From positions 68,627 to 132,626 of the forward strand of contig CAJJDP010000064.1 in the NCBI GenBank assembly GCA_905182995.1: 64,000 nucleotides of DNA. The letters are read 5' to 3'. Positions 46,628 to 60,190 of this stretch are shown in pieces. The notes beneath the pieces are model-generated. The model was given only the letters and a program-made list of their open reading frames with translations, did no database searches and was not told the DNA's origin. The position numbers and the translations under genes were made by a program. This stretch comes from Paramecium octaurelia. Taxonomy: Eukaryota > Ciliophora > Oligohymenophorea > Peniculida > Parameciidae. The first letter of the stretch is position 1. Every line of letters starts with the position of its first letter.

Positions 46628-49600
46628 ATGTTTTGGCAATCGAGGCCTGTCACTTACAATAACTAAAGGACTTTTGAGAGCAACTTCTATCTAGTATAGC
46701 AAGACGTGCCTCAATTCCCTAGTAATTTCATAAAGACAAGCAGGTAAGCATTGATATGAACTGAAATATAGATATAACTTGGTAACATTCCTACCATTCT
46801 CTTTGTTACTTCAATTTACTAGATATGCTAACATTTACTTTTTATGCATTGCCATCATCCAATGCATCCCAATCTTATCAACTTTGAATCCCTTTAGTGC
46901 TATAGCCCCATTAGTATTCGTCTTGGGACTTTCAATGTGTCGAGAAGGATGGGAAGATTATGGACGGCACGTATCAGACAACGAGGTGAATTCCACAGAC
47001 TGTTATGTTATAAAAGACAGGAGAGTTACAAAGTAAATATAACTGCTAAATTCAAAATAGGACTACTTGGGCAGATATTTAAGTAGGTGACTATGTGTAC
47101 GTAAGACAAGACGAGAGTTTCCCTGCAGATTTGATAGTCTTGGGTAGTGAGAAGGAGAGTGGAGCATGCTATATTGAGACATCATCTCTGGATGGTGAAA
47201 AGAATCTGAAACCTAAGAGTGCCATCCTGGATAGTTAACAAATGTATTAGTCTTTGGACACATTCAATGATCAGATCATCAAGGTGGTGGCAGAAACTCC
47301 ATCCCAATCATTATACGAATTTGATGCTTAATTGCATTTGCCGATCAACTCAGAATTCAAGAAATTCCAATTAACTGCTAAATAACTCCTCCTTCGAGGG
47401 GCATAATTAAGAAACACCAGTTGGATAATTGGCATAGTAGTCTACACCGGATAAGATAGTAAGATAATGAGGAATGCCGATGCTTCAAGAGTTAAGTCAA
47501 GTGAAATCGAGAGAACAATGAATGTCCTCATACTTGGGATTCTGTGTGTTCAAATCGCTCTAAGTATCATATCGTGTTCATTTTCTTCTGCTTGGCTAAC
47601 CAAATTTGGAGTTGACTCCTTTTATTTGGATTATACAAATGATTCACTCAACCCATCCTTGTTATCCTTCTATGTGTTTTTTAGTTACATACTACTATAC
47701 AACACAATGATACCTATATCCTTAATAGTTTCATTAGAATTTGTGAAAGTGTTCTAGTCCTACTTTATGGAGATGGATGTGGAGATGTACGTCCAATAAA
47801 GAAATAAATTTTGTAAGGTTCAGACCACCACTATCAATGAAGAGTTGGGTCAGGTTGAGTATATATTTTCTGATAAGACTGGAACATTGACTTGCAATCA
47901 GATGGAATTCAAGTATTCTGTAATTGGAAATTCCCTCTATGGTAAGGAACATCCAAATCAATCAGCCAAGACTGAAATAATGTTGCAAAATACACTACCC
48001 TTGTAAAACAAATTGCAAATTCATCCTATGGAAGGAGTTCAAGGTCATTCAATGACGAATTTCAATTTTTATGACGAGGAATTAATCAATATCATTGACG
48101 GTGGGAACAGCAAGACTACTGCAAATGTGAATCTAACCATTAAGTCTAAAGATAACAAATCTTAGATAACGATTAACAATTAGAAAGAGTTAGTTGATTA
48201 TTATTTCTTTTTATTGAGTTCAGCTCATGAATGCATCATTCAATATGATTAGGATAAGAATACTTCTTATTAGGGACCATCTCCTGATGAAATTACTTTG
48301 GTTGATGCAGCTGCAAGAATGGGCTACAAATTCACAGGAGCATCAGCAAGTGAATAGAATTTCATGATATTGAATTAGCCAAGAAAGGTTAAACTGTTGA
48401 AATCATTCGAATTCGATTCAAACAGAAAGAGAATGAGTGTAATCATCAAGGATGAAAAAGGAATTATAAAATTACTCATTAAGGGAGCAGACAGTATTAT
48501 AAAAAGTCGGTTGAGTAAGGAATAGAAGTTCTTGGATAAAACTATAGAATGGTTGGAGGAATTCTCAAGGATTGGATTAAGATGCTTATTAATGGCTACC
48601 AGAGTTCTGTCAGAAGATGAGTACAAGAAATTCGATAACGAATATAATAATTTACCTGAAGGCGAACAAAGACAAATTGAACTTAATAGAATTACAGACG
48701 AATTGGAAAGAGATCTCACTTTGATTGGTGCCACAGCTGTCGAAGACAAATTACAAAGTCAAGTGCCAGAAACTATAGCCGATCTACTCAAGGCCAATAT
48801 TAAGGTTTGGATGCTTACTGGGGATAAGTTGGAGACTGCTGAAAACATAGCCAAGAGTTGTAAATTGATCTAAGGAGATTTCACAGTTATGAGATTGTCT
48901 GAATTCAATGAACAAGATTGTTTGGACAAATTAAAAGACATCCAAGACACATATGATTTGTGTATCAAAGAAAATAGAAAGAAAGTAATACTATCTTTAA
49001 ATTTATTTAGTCAATTGTAATCGAAGGACAATCTTTGGATTTCATTTTAAATTCAAATGACATGGCTTCTTCCTTTGTCTCAATGGCCAAAGATTGTGAG
49101 TCTATTGTGTGTTGCAGAGTCACTCCTAAACAAAAAGCTGATGTCGTCAGATTGATCAAAGATAGACTGAATAAGATCACCTTGGCTATAGGAGACGGAG
49201 CTAATGATGTTAATATGATCTAGGCTGCTCACATTGGAGTTGGATTGTATGGAAATGAAGGAATGAGGGCTGTTCAGAGTTCTGATTTCGCCTTGGGAGA
49301 ATTTCAATGCTTATGGAGGCTATTATTAGTTCATGGCCATTGGAATTACATTAGAATTTCAGAGATGATTTTATACTTCTTCTACAAAAACATGTTGTTC
49401 ACCATCCCTTAGTTCTTCTTTAGTTTCTTTTGTGCCTTTTCAGCCCAGTCTTTTTATGACGATTGGTACATCACTTTGTATAACTTGATCTTTACTGCAC
49501 TCCCATTGATCATTCGAGCAACCTTTGATCAAGACATCAACTACAAACAATTCCTGAATTATGACGCAAATCAAAAAATCAGAAACGTTCAACTCAAATA

Positions 49601-50267
49601 AGAGAATTACCTAAAATAAAAGTTTCCATACCTTTATTATGTCGGATAAAAGAAGACTATTTTTACCATCCCATCCTACATGATGTGGGCCTTCACTGGA
49701 GTAATTCATGGGATGATAATATTCTTTTTCTTATTCTGGATAATGGATTACGAAGCTCTAAACATAGATGGCATTACTGGAGGATTAGCACCCTATTCAT
49801 TGACCGTTTACACAGCCATAATACTGGTAGCCGATTTCTAAATCATCATATAAACTAAATATTGGACACTATTCAATGTAGTAGCAGTATCACTTCTAAG
49901 CTTGTTCCTATATGCAGGATATGTCATAATATCTCATTATTGGCCTGGAGAATTAATGATGTACACACCTCTCACTATATTAAAAATGCCATCGTTCTGG
50001 CTGTGTCAATTCTTGATACTAGTGATTGTTGGTGCCATGGAAGCCTTTAGATCTGAATTTAATAGGTAATACTTTTTAGAAACTGCTGATGAAATATTAG
50101 TAAAGACTAAGCAATTCACGTTTACATTAAATGAATGGTTGAGCAAACAGAAAAAAGTGGCCAGATAGGATAGCTTCTGGGCTGAAATCTACAAGGAAGA
50201 TGAACAAGAACAAGTCATCCAATTTGAAGAAACAATCAAAGATGCCAATCAAATACCAAATCAATGA
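46628..50267 (+). CDS. P4-type ATPase (phospholipid flippase)
   Basis: 1,185 aa after three introns (28, 28 and 26 nt). Near the N-terminus [20 protein letters not shown] and [13 protein letters not shown] are P4 signatures. The actuator has SLDGEKNLK. The phosphorylation site is [11 protein letters not shown] (near residue 400). The nucleotide domain has KGADS, and the P-domain has [12 protein letters not shown] and [11 protein letters not shown]. Ten membrane helices can be counted. P4-ATPases move aminophospholipids from the outer or lumenal to the cytosolic leaflet and work with a CDC50 partner (not seen here). In SLDGEKNLK the usual Thr of DGET is Lys, a small change in a motif normally tied to dephosphorylation. 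Confidence 0.95.
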
Positions 50268-50344
50268 AAAATATATATGAATCAAAATGGTTTATTCATA
50301 GAATACTCATCATTTTTTATTTTAATAATAAAATTAAATAGTAC

Positions 50345-51308
50345 ATGATGGAATCCAAGAGTACTGGTACTAAAAGACTTATCTCGGTTGGATCTCTGTC
50401 GAACTATGAAAGAGCCGAATTTATCTCATCTAAAACAGACACTAAACAAAGATTAGGAGAGCTCTTCATCTATGAGCCTACCAAACTAGAGAGTAATTAT
50501 GTGTGTCCTTTATAAAGTAAGTGTTTGGATTGAGACAACAAATAGTGAGTACACGAATTCCTAGATTCGAACATCCTAAACCCATGTTTGAATTAGATTC
50601 TCAGCCAGACAAAACCTTAACACATGTAGCATCTTAAACTGAGTGTCAAAAATGCAATCATAGTATGGGTAAGATCGTGCAACCTAAACTAAATATGGAA
50701 TCGTTGCATTTATCAGCTCCTTCATTGCAACCATATGAAAAACAGGAGCCCAAAGTTATAGTTCCAAAATAATTATAAAGCCATGTGGTGAGATAAAAAA
50801 AGAAGGATCTGCCCCCCATGTTACAATATTCCTTCATCCAACCTCCACCTGTCTTCACGTAGTCTGCCAAGGCTGTAAGAGAATAGAAGTCCTTTGGCAA
50901 ACTGTCTTAAGGCAGGATATCCAAGAAATACGATAACGAAATGGTTAAAGTCATTCAATAGGAACTCAGTTAGTAATTGCACAAGATTGAGGATGAAATC
51001 TCAGATAAAGGGTACAGTGTCCCCATTAAATATGTATTAATTTATGGTGCCATTTCTTTTAGTCAAATCTCAAAAGAACCAAATAGATGACCTTAAGCAA
51101 GAAAATCAAGTAAGAAAAGTAATCACAAATTTTGAATGAAAAGAAGACCGAATCTCAATTCTTTATGTAAAAGGAAAAAGAAAAAGAAATTAGGACCATA
51201 GTGTTCTTGAAATAACCAGAGAAGAGTCAGTCTCAAATTCGACTCTAAAAGGAAGAAAACAGCAACATCATATTTGGGTATTCAAATAGAAAGGAAGAAT
51301 AAGCTTGA
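50345..51308 (+). CDS. Hypothetical protein, disordered and coiled coil
   Basis: 301 aa with two 29-nt introns. Pro/Ser/Lys-rich N-terminus (STRIPRFEHPKPMFELDSQP, a Cys pair in TECQKCNHSMGK), then basic segments and a C-terminal coiled coil (EMVKVIQQELSQQLHKIEDE, KQMTLSKKIKQEKQSQ). It has no domain. The Cys pair CQKC might bind metal, but no second pair is nearby. Only 77 bp separates it from the flippase stop. Confidence 0.65.
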
Positions 51309-51363
51309 TTTGCATTTACTCTAAGTTTATCATATCTGCACTATTAAAATAAATTTAATTAAT

Positions 51364-51735
51364 ATGAGTGCTCAATTTTATAACTAGAATAAAAATTCTT
51401 ATCCTGAACTCCAAGATTTTGATCATGCGATGAGACATCTCTATTACACACAGAATCCCATCACAGATTAGCTTATTAACAAATTTCATAGTAAATATGC
51501 TGTTAGAGAGTATATGATAAGGAAACACAATACAATAACAAACAATAATAGACCACAAATGAATAGACTGGCTGAATCAAATCTCTTTCTAGAATACGAA
51601 TTAAAGAAAATCAAACCACCCTCTGAGAATCTTTATGCAGAAAGCAACAAGAGACAACAAGTGTACCCTATGACGGAAGCAGTTTAAAAAATATTAAATG
51701 ATGAATATATTTATTATAATAATAAATATATTTGA
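51364..51735 (+). CDS. Small hypothetical protein
   Basis: 123 aa, single exon, TGA stop. Reads MSAQFYNQNKNSYPELQDFD, RHLYYTQNPITDQLINKFHS, later LAESNLFLEYELKKIKPPSE, ending NDEYIYYNNKYI. Basic and Asn-rich with two likely helices. No family or motif recognised. It is one of three adjacent small genes of unknown role on the plus strand. Confidence 0.6.
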
Positions 51736-51851
51736 TGATAATTCAGGATTGCATTTGACTGTCTAAATCAACCAGACTAGAACTACAATAAAAAGAGAAC
51801 TTTGAAGAGTCCTCAGATCTATCTTAACTATTATAGAATATTGCTATTGCC

Positions 51852-52369
51852 ATGATATAATTTCGCAAAGAGGATGAGACACAACTAATCATGTGAAGAA
51901 TACTGAAATCGGCAATTCTGATAGTAATGAAGATTTATAATTGCAAAATTTAAGATTGCAATAGCAAAATTAAAAGTTGTATTAATAATTTAGGTAGACA
52001 GAATAAACCAATTGAATTTGAGGAATAAAAAAGAGTAGTAGAATTAAGCCAAGAGAAGAACTATAATTATGCTGTCATTAATGATCTCAAAAAGGTAGTT
52101 GATTAATAAGAAATTTTATTAATTAAATTAATAACGATTAGACTTACTTGGATTTTAACTGAGTCAATAGAGGTCTCATAGTAAAAATTAAAGAAAAGGA
52201 GAAGAAAAACGAAAAGCTAATTGAAGAGAATCTCAACTTTATGAAAAAATATCAAGACTGCCTGATAACTATTAAAAATAGCAAGGAGGAACCTTCGAAT
52301 CAACAAGAAAGGATTGATCAAATGAGTCAGAACAATTAATAGTCGTCAGAGGATCAATTAGATAAATGA
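51852..52369 (+). CDS. Coiled-coil protein, model partly unresolved
   Basis: Beginning at ATG 51852 with a 32-nt intron, the reading gives MIQFRKEDETQLII then NEDLQLQNLRLQQQN. Further on, in other frames, come EEQKRVVELSQEKNYNYAVI and, to the TGA at 52367-52369, KEKEKKNEKLIEENLNFMKK and QQERIDQMSQNNQQSSEDQL. All three pieces look like coiled-coil coding sequence, so at least two more introns are needed in 51990-52200. I could not place them with confidence. The overall extent is therefore approximate. Confidence 0.42.
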
Positions 52370-52579
52370 TAATTGATAAAAGACTTAGAGAATGAAATCA
52401 ATTAATTATAAAATTAATTGTCGAGTAATTGATTGACTGGAATAATATTTTAAATTTATAATTCGTTTTTATTGGAGCCATAGTTGCTGATATATGAATA
52501 TATAAGTAGTTTAGAGTGGGTGAACAATAAGAAATATTTGAGATTGAAAATAAAGGCACATAAAATGAGAACAAAATGT

Positions 52580-53463
52580 TCATTATTATTTCTTACTTTT
52601 TGAAATCCCGTAGTTTCTTTCTAAGTAGTCTATAGTAGGAGTTGTAAGAAGTGCTTAACAGAAATAAGCTATTATCCTTGCTTACCATCCTGCATATAGT
52701 CCTGAAATTCCATAATTTTTGTATACAATCTTAAATCCTTCGTAAAGAGAGATGTTTTTAAAATTTTGATTTCCCTCCATCTAGACTAGTGTTTTGATTG
52801 TATCAAATGGATGAACTAACAATATTGAAGATCAGATACCTGCCAAAATGTTTAGAATGCTACTGAGAGAGGAAGCAATTAAAGAATTAACTAAAGAAAG
52901 TGGTTAGCCAGGTTCAGCTTTTAATGCATAGCGGACTTTGTGATCCCAGTACAAATAGTTCGTCCATGATACTACCTGTCTGGTTGTTTGAATTCTGAAA
53001 CCAACATAGATCGATTCAAATGTTATGTATTTGAAATAACCAAAGCCAGTAGACATAGAAGTCATTTTTAATGTCTTGAGTCTTTCGAAAGGAGTAATAA
53101 TACAACTTTCAAACAGCCCAATTGAGGCTCCTGTTATAATTTTATTAATGGATTAATTGTGGATGTGGTCATTCAGTATCTAAGGTATAAAAATCATCAT
53201 AGGCCATCTATAATATTGTTTGACCATGTTCCTCAAAAAACTAGGAGAAAAGCCATCGTACAAGCCAATCATCCCTCTAGCTCCCTTAATGTCTATGTAA
53301 CTCTACAATTCAGTGGAAAATATACCTATATATAAGTGATCCCCTGTTTTGATTGTTTGTATGTCTTAATTCTATCAAGTACGTGTTCTAAAGGCATGGT
53401 CAATGCCACTCGAAAAGCTCCAATCACTTATGTTTCAATGAGTGCTTTAACATAATCTCCCAT
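52580..53463 (-). CDS. Mitochondrial-carrier-like protein with divergent signatures
   Basis: 278 aa after introns of 23 and 24 nt. Carrier signatures are PLEHVLDRIKTYKQS in the first repeat, TPFERLKTLK in the second and HPFDTIKTLVQMEGN in the third, the last being classical. In the first and second repeats the acidic residue is Glu rather than Asp and the following spacing is loose. The second intron removes a TGA that would otherwise cut repeat 3. The length fits the family. A role in moving a metabolite across a mitochondrial or related membrane is inferred; the substrate is unknown. Confidence 0.78.
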
Positions 53464-53722
53464 CTGTAGCGTATAATATATTCTTTAAAAATATTTAAGA
53501 ATAGATTGTATTAATTTAGCTTTTATATAAATTAGATAATAGCAAAATATTTCATAAATAAAGCTTATCATTGCATATTATGCCCTCTTCTCAAGGAACT
53601 CCTATTAGATGTAGATGAATTCTAAATAAATTGATGAAAACAATCCAAATAACTGAGAGTTGTATAATGAAATGAATATTCTAGAAAATCATTAATTAAA
53701 GAAAAACAATGAACAATTGTAA

Positions 53723-55887
53723 TCAATAATCCTTAGAATTTTTTTAAAATTACTAATTCTTAGAGATACTTGATTTGGGAGGAACCTTGGGGAGTTGAAC
53801 ACAAGTGCTTTTTGTTTAAGGTTTAGGAAACAATATTTATTATTTTTTTAATGTGGGAGTTTAAGAGGACACTTTACTCGTTGGAGTTTGCAATCTAGCA
53901 GTTGTGTTGTTTTTAGTTGGAGTCTTGAGTCTAATCTAATGTTTGGGATGGAAGGTTTCCATGCTTTCTTTTAAATTGTTGACATGTTCCTATTTGATTA
54001 TGGTTTCTGGATGATGGAAATGAATCTATAAGAGTTTTTGATTAATCTCTTTGGCCGTCTAATAGATAGAAATAATGGATTACTTATTGGACAATGGCCT
54101 TTTTATCCGTTAGAAATGGTTGTAATATCTACTGTAATTTAATGACTAATTCCTTTTCTTCATTCCAGAAGAGTAATCTCATCTCGTAAATCAATTATAC
54201 AAATTTCATTCTCACGATATAAACTGGATCATTTTGCAATTGCAATATTTAAATTAGGTTGCATTGTTTGAAAAAGTTTCTGCTTCGTTTTCTGCAGATT
54301 TATACACAGAAGTCAATCAATAATACTCTATATGCATAGTTAGTGTGAGTGAGGTATTGAAGATAATGTGGAATTACCTTCTCGTAGTTTTCAGCTATTG
54401 AATCAATCAGATAGACAGAGACTTTTTTCCTGATAAGTTAAGATCCCATCGTTAGATATGAAAAACATAGAGAATTGAATTCAGTCTTAATGTTTAAGTG
54501 ATTAGCCAGACATTCTAAGATGTTTAAGGTTTCTTCAACTTCGAACCACAGACCTTTTTATTCATAATGCAAAATGGACTTTTTGAGGAAGTCGAAGGTC
54601 TTTTGCAACTGGATTGTGAATTGTCTACTTTTGATTCTGTTGCCTTTGTTAATGATATCAAGGAGATAAGGAATGAAAAATATTTGATTCAACTCCAAAT
54701 TGCCAAATATAAGACCAAGTAATTGTTGATGTGTTTATTCATTTAATTGAGTGTATAAGTCTGACAAATGTTTAAGAAAACTAAACTCTTTACTTGTGTC
54801 AATTAAATTAGATACCTGATTAACTAGGAAATCATCATATTGTTATCGAATCTTCGAATCGAATATTTACACATATTGATAGTACTCCTTAACTAATTCA
54901 ATTTGTATAGGTAATGGCCTTATGTAATCCATAAATTTCTGCTAAATAGACTCAGTTTTAATTGTTGAAAGACATTATGCAATCAAAACGATGATTTTGG
55001 GATCATCTTCTATGAATTGTATGATATCTTGGAGAGTGTCTTAAAATTTGAGATGACTCTCATAACCTTATTCTTCCATCTTCAACCAAGAATTGAGAAA
55101 TAGCTTGCATCCATTCAGTCTCACTTACTTATCGAAGTCTGTGATCAATGAAATAGTGTTCTTTAACCAATCCTGATCTCTGATTAATATCATCAATAGA
55201 TTATCATGTTTGAGTATAACTTGATCAACAATTCTGCACATTCGTTCATTTTTTCTACCAATACATTATTTTACATGTTTCAGTGCTAGAGCCTACTAAT
55301 TACTATTCATCAACGAGTAGCGCATTTCAATTATTTTCAATCCTTCATACCTAACACTATCCTCATTTAAGATGAGGAGGTAGGGTTCGAAATCGAATTC
55401 CATAAATTTTGAGAGAGTAGCCATTAGCTCACAAATTTGATCGCAAAATGGAGAATTGAAATAAATAGAACAAAATTCTTAGAGCTACTTCAATTATTAT
55501 TCCTTGATTTTGGTTAATACATTTTCCTAGAGTAAATGTGTATAATTACATTTAGTAAGGCAATGAGGTTACTTAAGGCTTTGATCAATTCCTTAGCTAC
55601 TTAGGACTCCTCACTCTTGACCTTGTTCTATGATTAAGGAGAAGAGAGAATTACAATGATGAATACCACTAGTTCTGGAACATAAAAGTCAAACTCAGTA
55701 GCTTTATTTATATTTTGACAAACAAAAAGCTTTTAAAATGTTTATCCATTATTCAGCAAGTGGATGGCCTTGTCGATAAAATTGTTATATTCAGGAGTGC
55801 ACAGCTTTTCAATTTCTTCGTTACTTTTGACTTAAATACAGAGGGAAATGTACTTGAATTAGTGCATCTCTCATTGATTGAATCCAT
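53723..55887 (-). CDS. HEAT/ARM-like helical-repeat protein with Thr-Pro-rich tail
   Basis: 697 aa after introns of 23, 23 and 25 nt. From about residue 50 to 560 the sequence is paired amphipathic helices (LVVFIIVILSSPQSQ, QVAKELIKALSNLIALL, DQICELMATLSKFMEFD, VRYEGLKIIEMRYSLMNSN), as in HEAT or armadillo proteins. The tail is rich in Thr-Pro (RLKTPTKNNTTARLQTPTSK, VSSQTPTLKK), possible sites for proline-directed kinases. The start Met at 55887 is followed by a 23-nt intron after 11 codons. No specific family can be named. It starts 35 bp from the oppositely oriented DENN gene. Confidence 0.75.
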
Positions 55888-55922
55888 TAATTTATTTATT
55901 AATTATAACGAATACAAGAAGT

Positions 55923-57960
55923 ATGACTCTATTTTCTGAGTTTCTCATTATAGGATATTAGCCAGAAGAATATAAAGAGACGGAAATCATTGAATACTTC
56001 CACATAAACGGATCAAGTCTTCCAGATTATCTTAGAAATGTAGGCATTGTAATTATCTGTTTGAATTGCTATATAGATGTGTTTTACAAGTGGCTTCGAT
56101 GTCAAGTAAGAACAAGAATAGTAAAAGAAATCGGATGACATCAACAGCAAGAATTATTTGCATCAGTTTGTGATTACAGATCAGAATGGATAATTACGAT
56201 ACTGCACTTCTCTGGTCGTATTCGAGAGCTTCAAGAACGACCTTTATACTCCATTCGCTTATGTGATTGTTTCTGAGCAATCCAACCTTGTTAGATAAAA
56301 ATGTTATATGAGAGCATTGTACAATGGCATCTTTGACAGAGTGACAGTACTAATTATTTAAATTAATTTATAGAGATATAGAGATCGTGGATGGTAAATG
56401 GGATCATAGAAATTATCTAATCAATAATTATTTGAATTCTATTTGTCTGTCGGAATCACTAACTTGGATGGATTATACTTTGTACCTAAACAAATCATGA
56501 AGACACGACAAGAAGTGATAACAGATCTAATTATTAACAATCCTAATCATAAAAACAATCTGTACAATAAAGACATCAGTTTCAATGTTTTATTTTCCAA
56601 ATTATCAATCAAAAGCATAATTAAAGTAGTGCAATCAATAATCCTTGAAAAACAGATCATTTTATTCACTACTTAGGTTTGGGACTTAGCCACCATCACT
56701 GAAGCATTCCTCCAATTTATTTACCCTCTCTAATGGAGATGCATTTATATACCCTATCTACCAGCAGAAATACTTGACACTCTTCATGTTTCTGTCCCTT
56801 ACATCATTGGAGTGCATTGCAATCTCAAGGAACGAGTATTAACACAATACGACTGCCTTGATAAGATTCTCGTCGACTTAGATCAAGACAGAGTCATCGG
56901 CTGTAATCTAGTATTTAGAGATATTATGTTTTTGTTAGATCTTGCCCTTCCCAGAACAACTTGTAGAAACCCTTGTGAATTAGAGTTCCAAATTTTCGTA
57001 TTAAGATGATGTAACTTAAACATTTGTTTCTAGTCTGAATTGCTCTAGGTTTAATGCTGCTTCCTTAAATTCCAATTGTAACTCATCAACAACATTGTCC
57101 CATACTTTATTTACTCTGACATCCTACAATAGAAACCAAAAATAGAGGACATATTTGATAAGGATCTTTATATTGAATAATTTACTCCTTTAGATTAAGA
57201 ATTCTACAGGGAATTCGTCAACAAAACTATGGTATTCATATTCTTATAGAGTTTGTAGATGTTCCAACGCTTTATTGAAGAATCCTATTAATACTTACAT
57301 TAAAAGTAATTCTTGAAATAAAACATTAAAGCAAATATTTTTATTGATCTACTTCTATTGATCAACACTTCAGGGTATTTCAACATTTACAAATTGCAAA
57401 ACAAAGACTTTGAAGCCAAATTATTCAGTCTAATGAATGAATCCAAATCCTTGATTCCAGAATCAGAGAAATCAATTCATTCGCTCTTTGCCCAATATCA
57501 AAAACAAACCAATGACTATTTAATTCCCTAAAAGAAGTTTCCTGTCCTCTAAATCGACAAATCTAAAATCATTCAAATAGATGCCATTCAAAATAGTATT
57601 CACCAAAGCTCACTTATGTAAAGAAGCACTTAATCTTAAAAAACCGATATCAGTAATGAAAATAAATAGGTCATCAATATCCTCACAATCAAAGTCCACA
57701 AAATTAATCCCATTACTAAATCTTTTATACAAAATGATGTTACTTCTTAAATTATTTTGAAATATCCTAAAAAATCTTTGTCAAAACTTAAAAAAACTTT
57801 GGCTGACCAATTACTTAAATTAGCCCCTGAAGTCAACGTCGAATATAAGCCAATCCAAACATCTTAAATGTTGAGTGTCAGACAGAGCAAACGAATATTT
57901 AACACTGAAGAAATGGGTTACGTAAGCATGTATAGGACTAAAACCTACAATATGTACTGA
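55923..57960 (+). CDS. DENN-domain protein (Rab GEF type)
   Basis: 648 aa after introns of 28, 27 and 36 nt. The upstream DENN lobe starts at the N-terminus: MTLFSEFLIIGYQPEEYKET, SSLPDYLRN, MCFTSGFDV and YLHQFVITDQNGQLRYCTSL. The core DENN follows with SIILEKQIILFTT, then WRCIYIPYLPAEILDTLHVS, PYIIGVH and VIGCNLVF. The downstream lobe has FIFLQSLQMFQRFIEE. Tail: Lys/Ser-rich, ending VSMYRTKTYNMY. DENN proteins catalyse GDP release from Rab GTPases and so control vesicle traffic. The family is complete (u-, c- and d-DENN). The 36-nt intron is at the long end for this genome and its exact boundaries are the least certain part. Confidence 0.9.
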
Positions 57961-58793
57961 GATACTTATTTTTTTATATAATATTTATAATATCCATTAT
58001 ATATTGGAACTCTCATTAATAATTACGATATTTATTCATCATAAGTTTGTTTGGAACTCTATTGATAAATTTATTCAGGACACTACATTAAAGGTTTTTG
58101 ATAGAATCTCTTCAAATAATAATAATTCTTTTGATAAATATGTGTTAAAATCAATTAACTATTGTACATTATTGTATACAATAAAAACTACGCATAATTC
58201 ATGGTATTTATGTACAAGCAACCAACAAATTTCAAATCTAAAATCTAAAATCTAAAATTCTTGTAGAAGTTCCAATTTTAGCCATTCTTAAGTGGTTTAT
58301 GGATATTCAATATGCTATTAATATTTTGAATAGATGCTCCTATTATAATAATTAATTTTAGATAATTTATTTATAAGAATTTTATTAGCATTAATCTTGC
58401 TAATTAATTATCTAATTTAAAAATTAGCAAATTTCTTCTACGTCATCAGTTGATACTCAATCACTTTGAACAAAATTCAAAGTTTTAAATTTGCTCTTAA
58501 ATGACTGGAAAATAAATTGTAAAAAAACTACTAAATTTAACAGTGAAATTATGTTGGTATGTTCTTGATTTAAATAAATCAAATTTTAATAAATAAAAAA
58601 TATAGCATGGTCTCAATCAACTAATGAATGTATTCAGCAAAAGACTTACATATATAGAGGATCATGATTTTTATAAATTTAATTTAAGTTAGGTTTCTAC
58701 AAATCTGTTGTTCATTTGTATTTTTTATGATTAATATATTTTATTATGTTTGGAGAACCGTAACTATTAAGTCCAGTTAAGAGATAGTTTATT
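57961..58793. other. Spacer with short tandem repeat, no gene seen
   Basis: No convincing gene. A frame free of stops at about 58004-58255 has no ATG and no recognisable protein. Three copies of an 8-base unit (ATCTAAAA) stand at about 58234-58258. From 58454 on, the sequence belongs to the duplicated block. Confidence 0.5.
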
Positions 58794-59147
58794 ATGCAAC
58801 GAATTATAAACAACATGAATGAGATTTCAAAACCAGTGTCCACTTCACCAGTCAAAAGGAGATTACGGATTTAATCAAATCGGATTGACTATAGGAAGAA
58901 TATGAGTATGGTGGAAAATCATTCCAATAAGCATATTACTGAGCCCAACAACATAGAAAATAAGAAATTGTTCCATATAAAAGCTAATCGAAAGATGTCT
59001 CAAGATCAGATGCATTCTAAATCTCCTCCCATGTTACCATCACTATTTGAAATCACCTTTTAGAATCCATTTTTAGGACAATTCTCCTAAAGAAAATATT
59101 AACGACCAACAGAATTTTAAGCCATAGTATACAAACGAAAATCATGA
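58794..59147 (+). CDS. Small basic hypothetical protein (copy 1)
   Basis: 117 aa, single exon. MQRIINNMNEISKPVSTSPV, then basic and Ser/Asn-rich, with SKSPPMLPSLFEITFQNPFL near the C-terminus, ending AIVYKRKS. No domain. The stop is 19 bp from the katanin stop on the opposite strand. Because the block is duplicated around an N, this gene probably exists once. Confidence 0.6.
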
Positions 59148-59166
59148 CTAATTTAATTAATTATTA

Positions 59167-59849
<683 letters not shown>

Positions 59850-59850
59850 N
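59850..59850. other. Ambiguous base N at assembly join
   Basis: A single N lies exactly between the two identical 1,396-bp copies. Confidence 0.95.
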
Positions 59851-60190
59851 TACTCAATCACTTTGAACAAAATTCAAAGTTTTAAATTTGCTCTTAAATG
59901 ACTGGAAAATAAATTGTAAAAAAACTACTAAATTTAACAGTGAAATTATGTTGGTATGTTCTTGATTTAAATAAATCAAATTTTAATAAATAAAAAATAT
60001 AGCATGGTCTCAATCAACTAATGAATGTATTCAGCAAAAGACTTACATATATAGAGGATCATGATTTTTATAAATTTAATTTAAGTTAGGTTTCTACAAA
60101 TCTGTTGTTCATTTGTATTTTTTATGATTAATATATTTTATTATGTTTGGAGAACCGTAACTATTAAGTCCAGTTAAGAGATAGTTTATT

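Noticed and set aside
48375..48749. 124-aa minus-strand ORF
   Set aside because: Lies wholly inside the P4-ATPase nucleotide domain on the opposite strand.
53578..53770. Small plus-strand frame starting MPSSQGTPIR with NNEQLQSII downstream
   Set aside because: Interrupted by TGA with no workable intron, and it overlaps the 3' end of the HEAT-like gene.
58004..58255. 83-codon stop-free frame
   Set aside because: Starts with TTG rather than ATG, has no recognisable features, and lies in AT-rich spacer.
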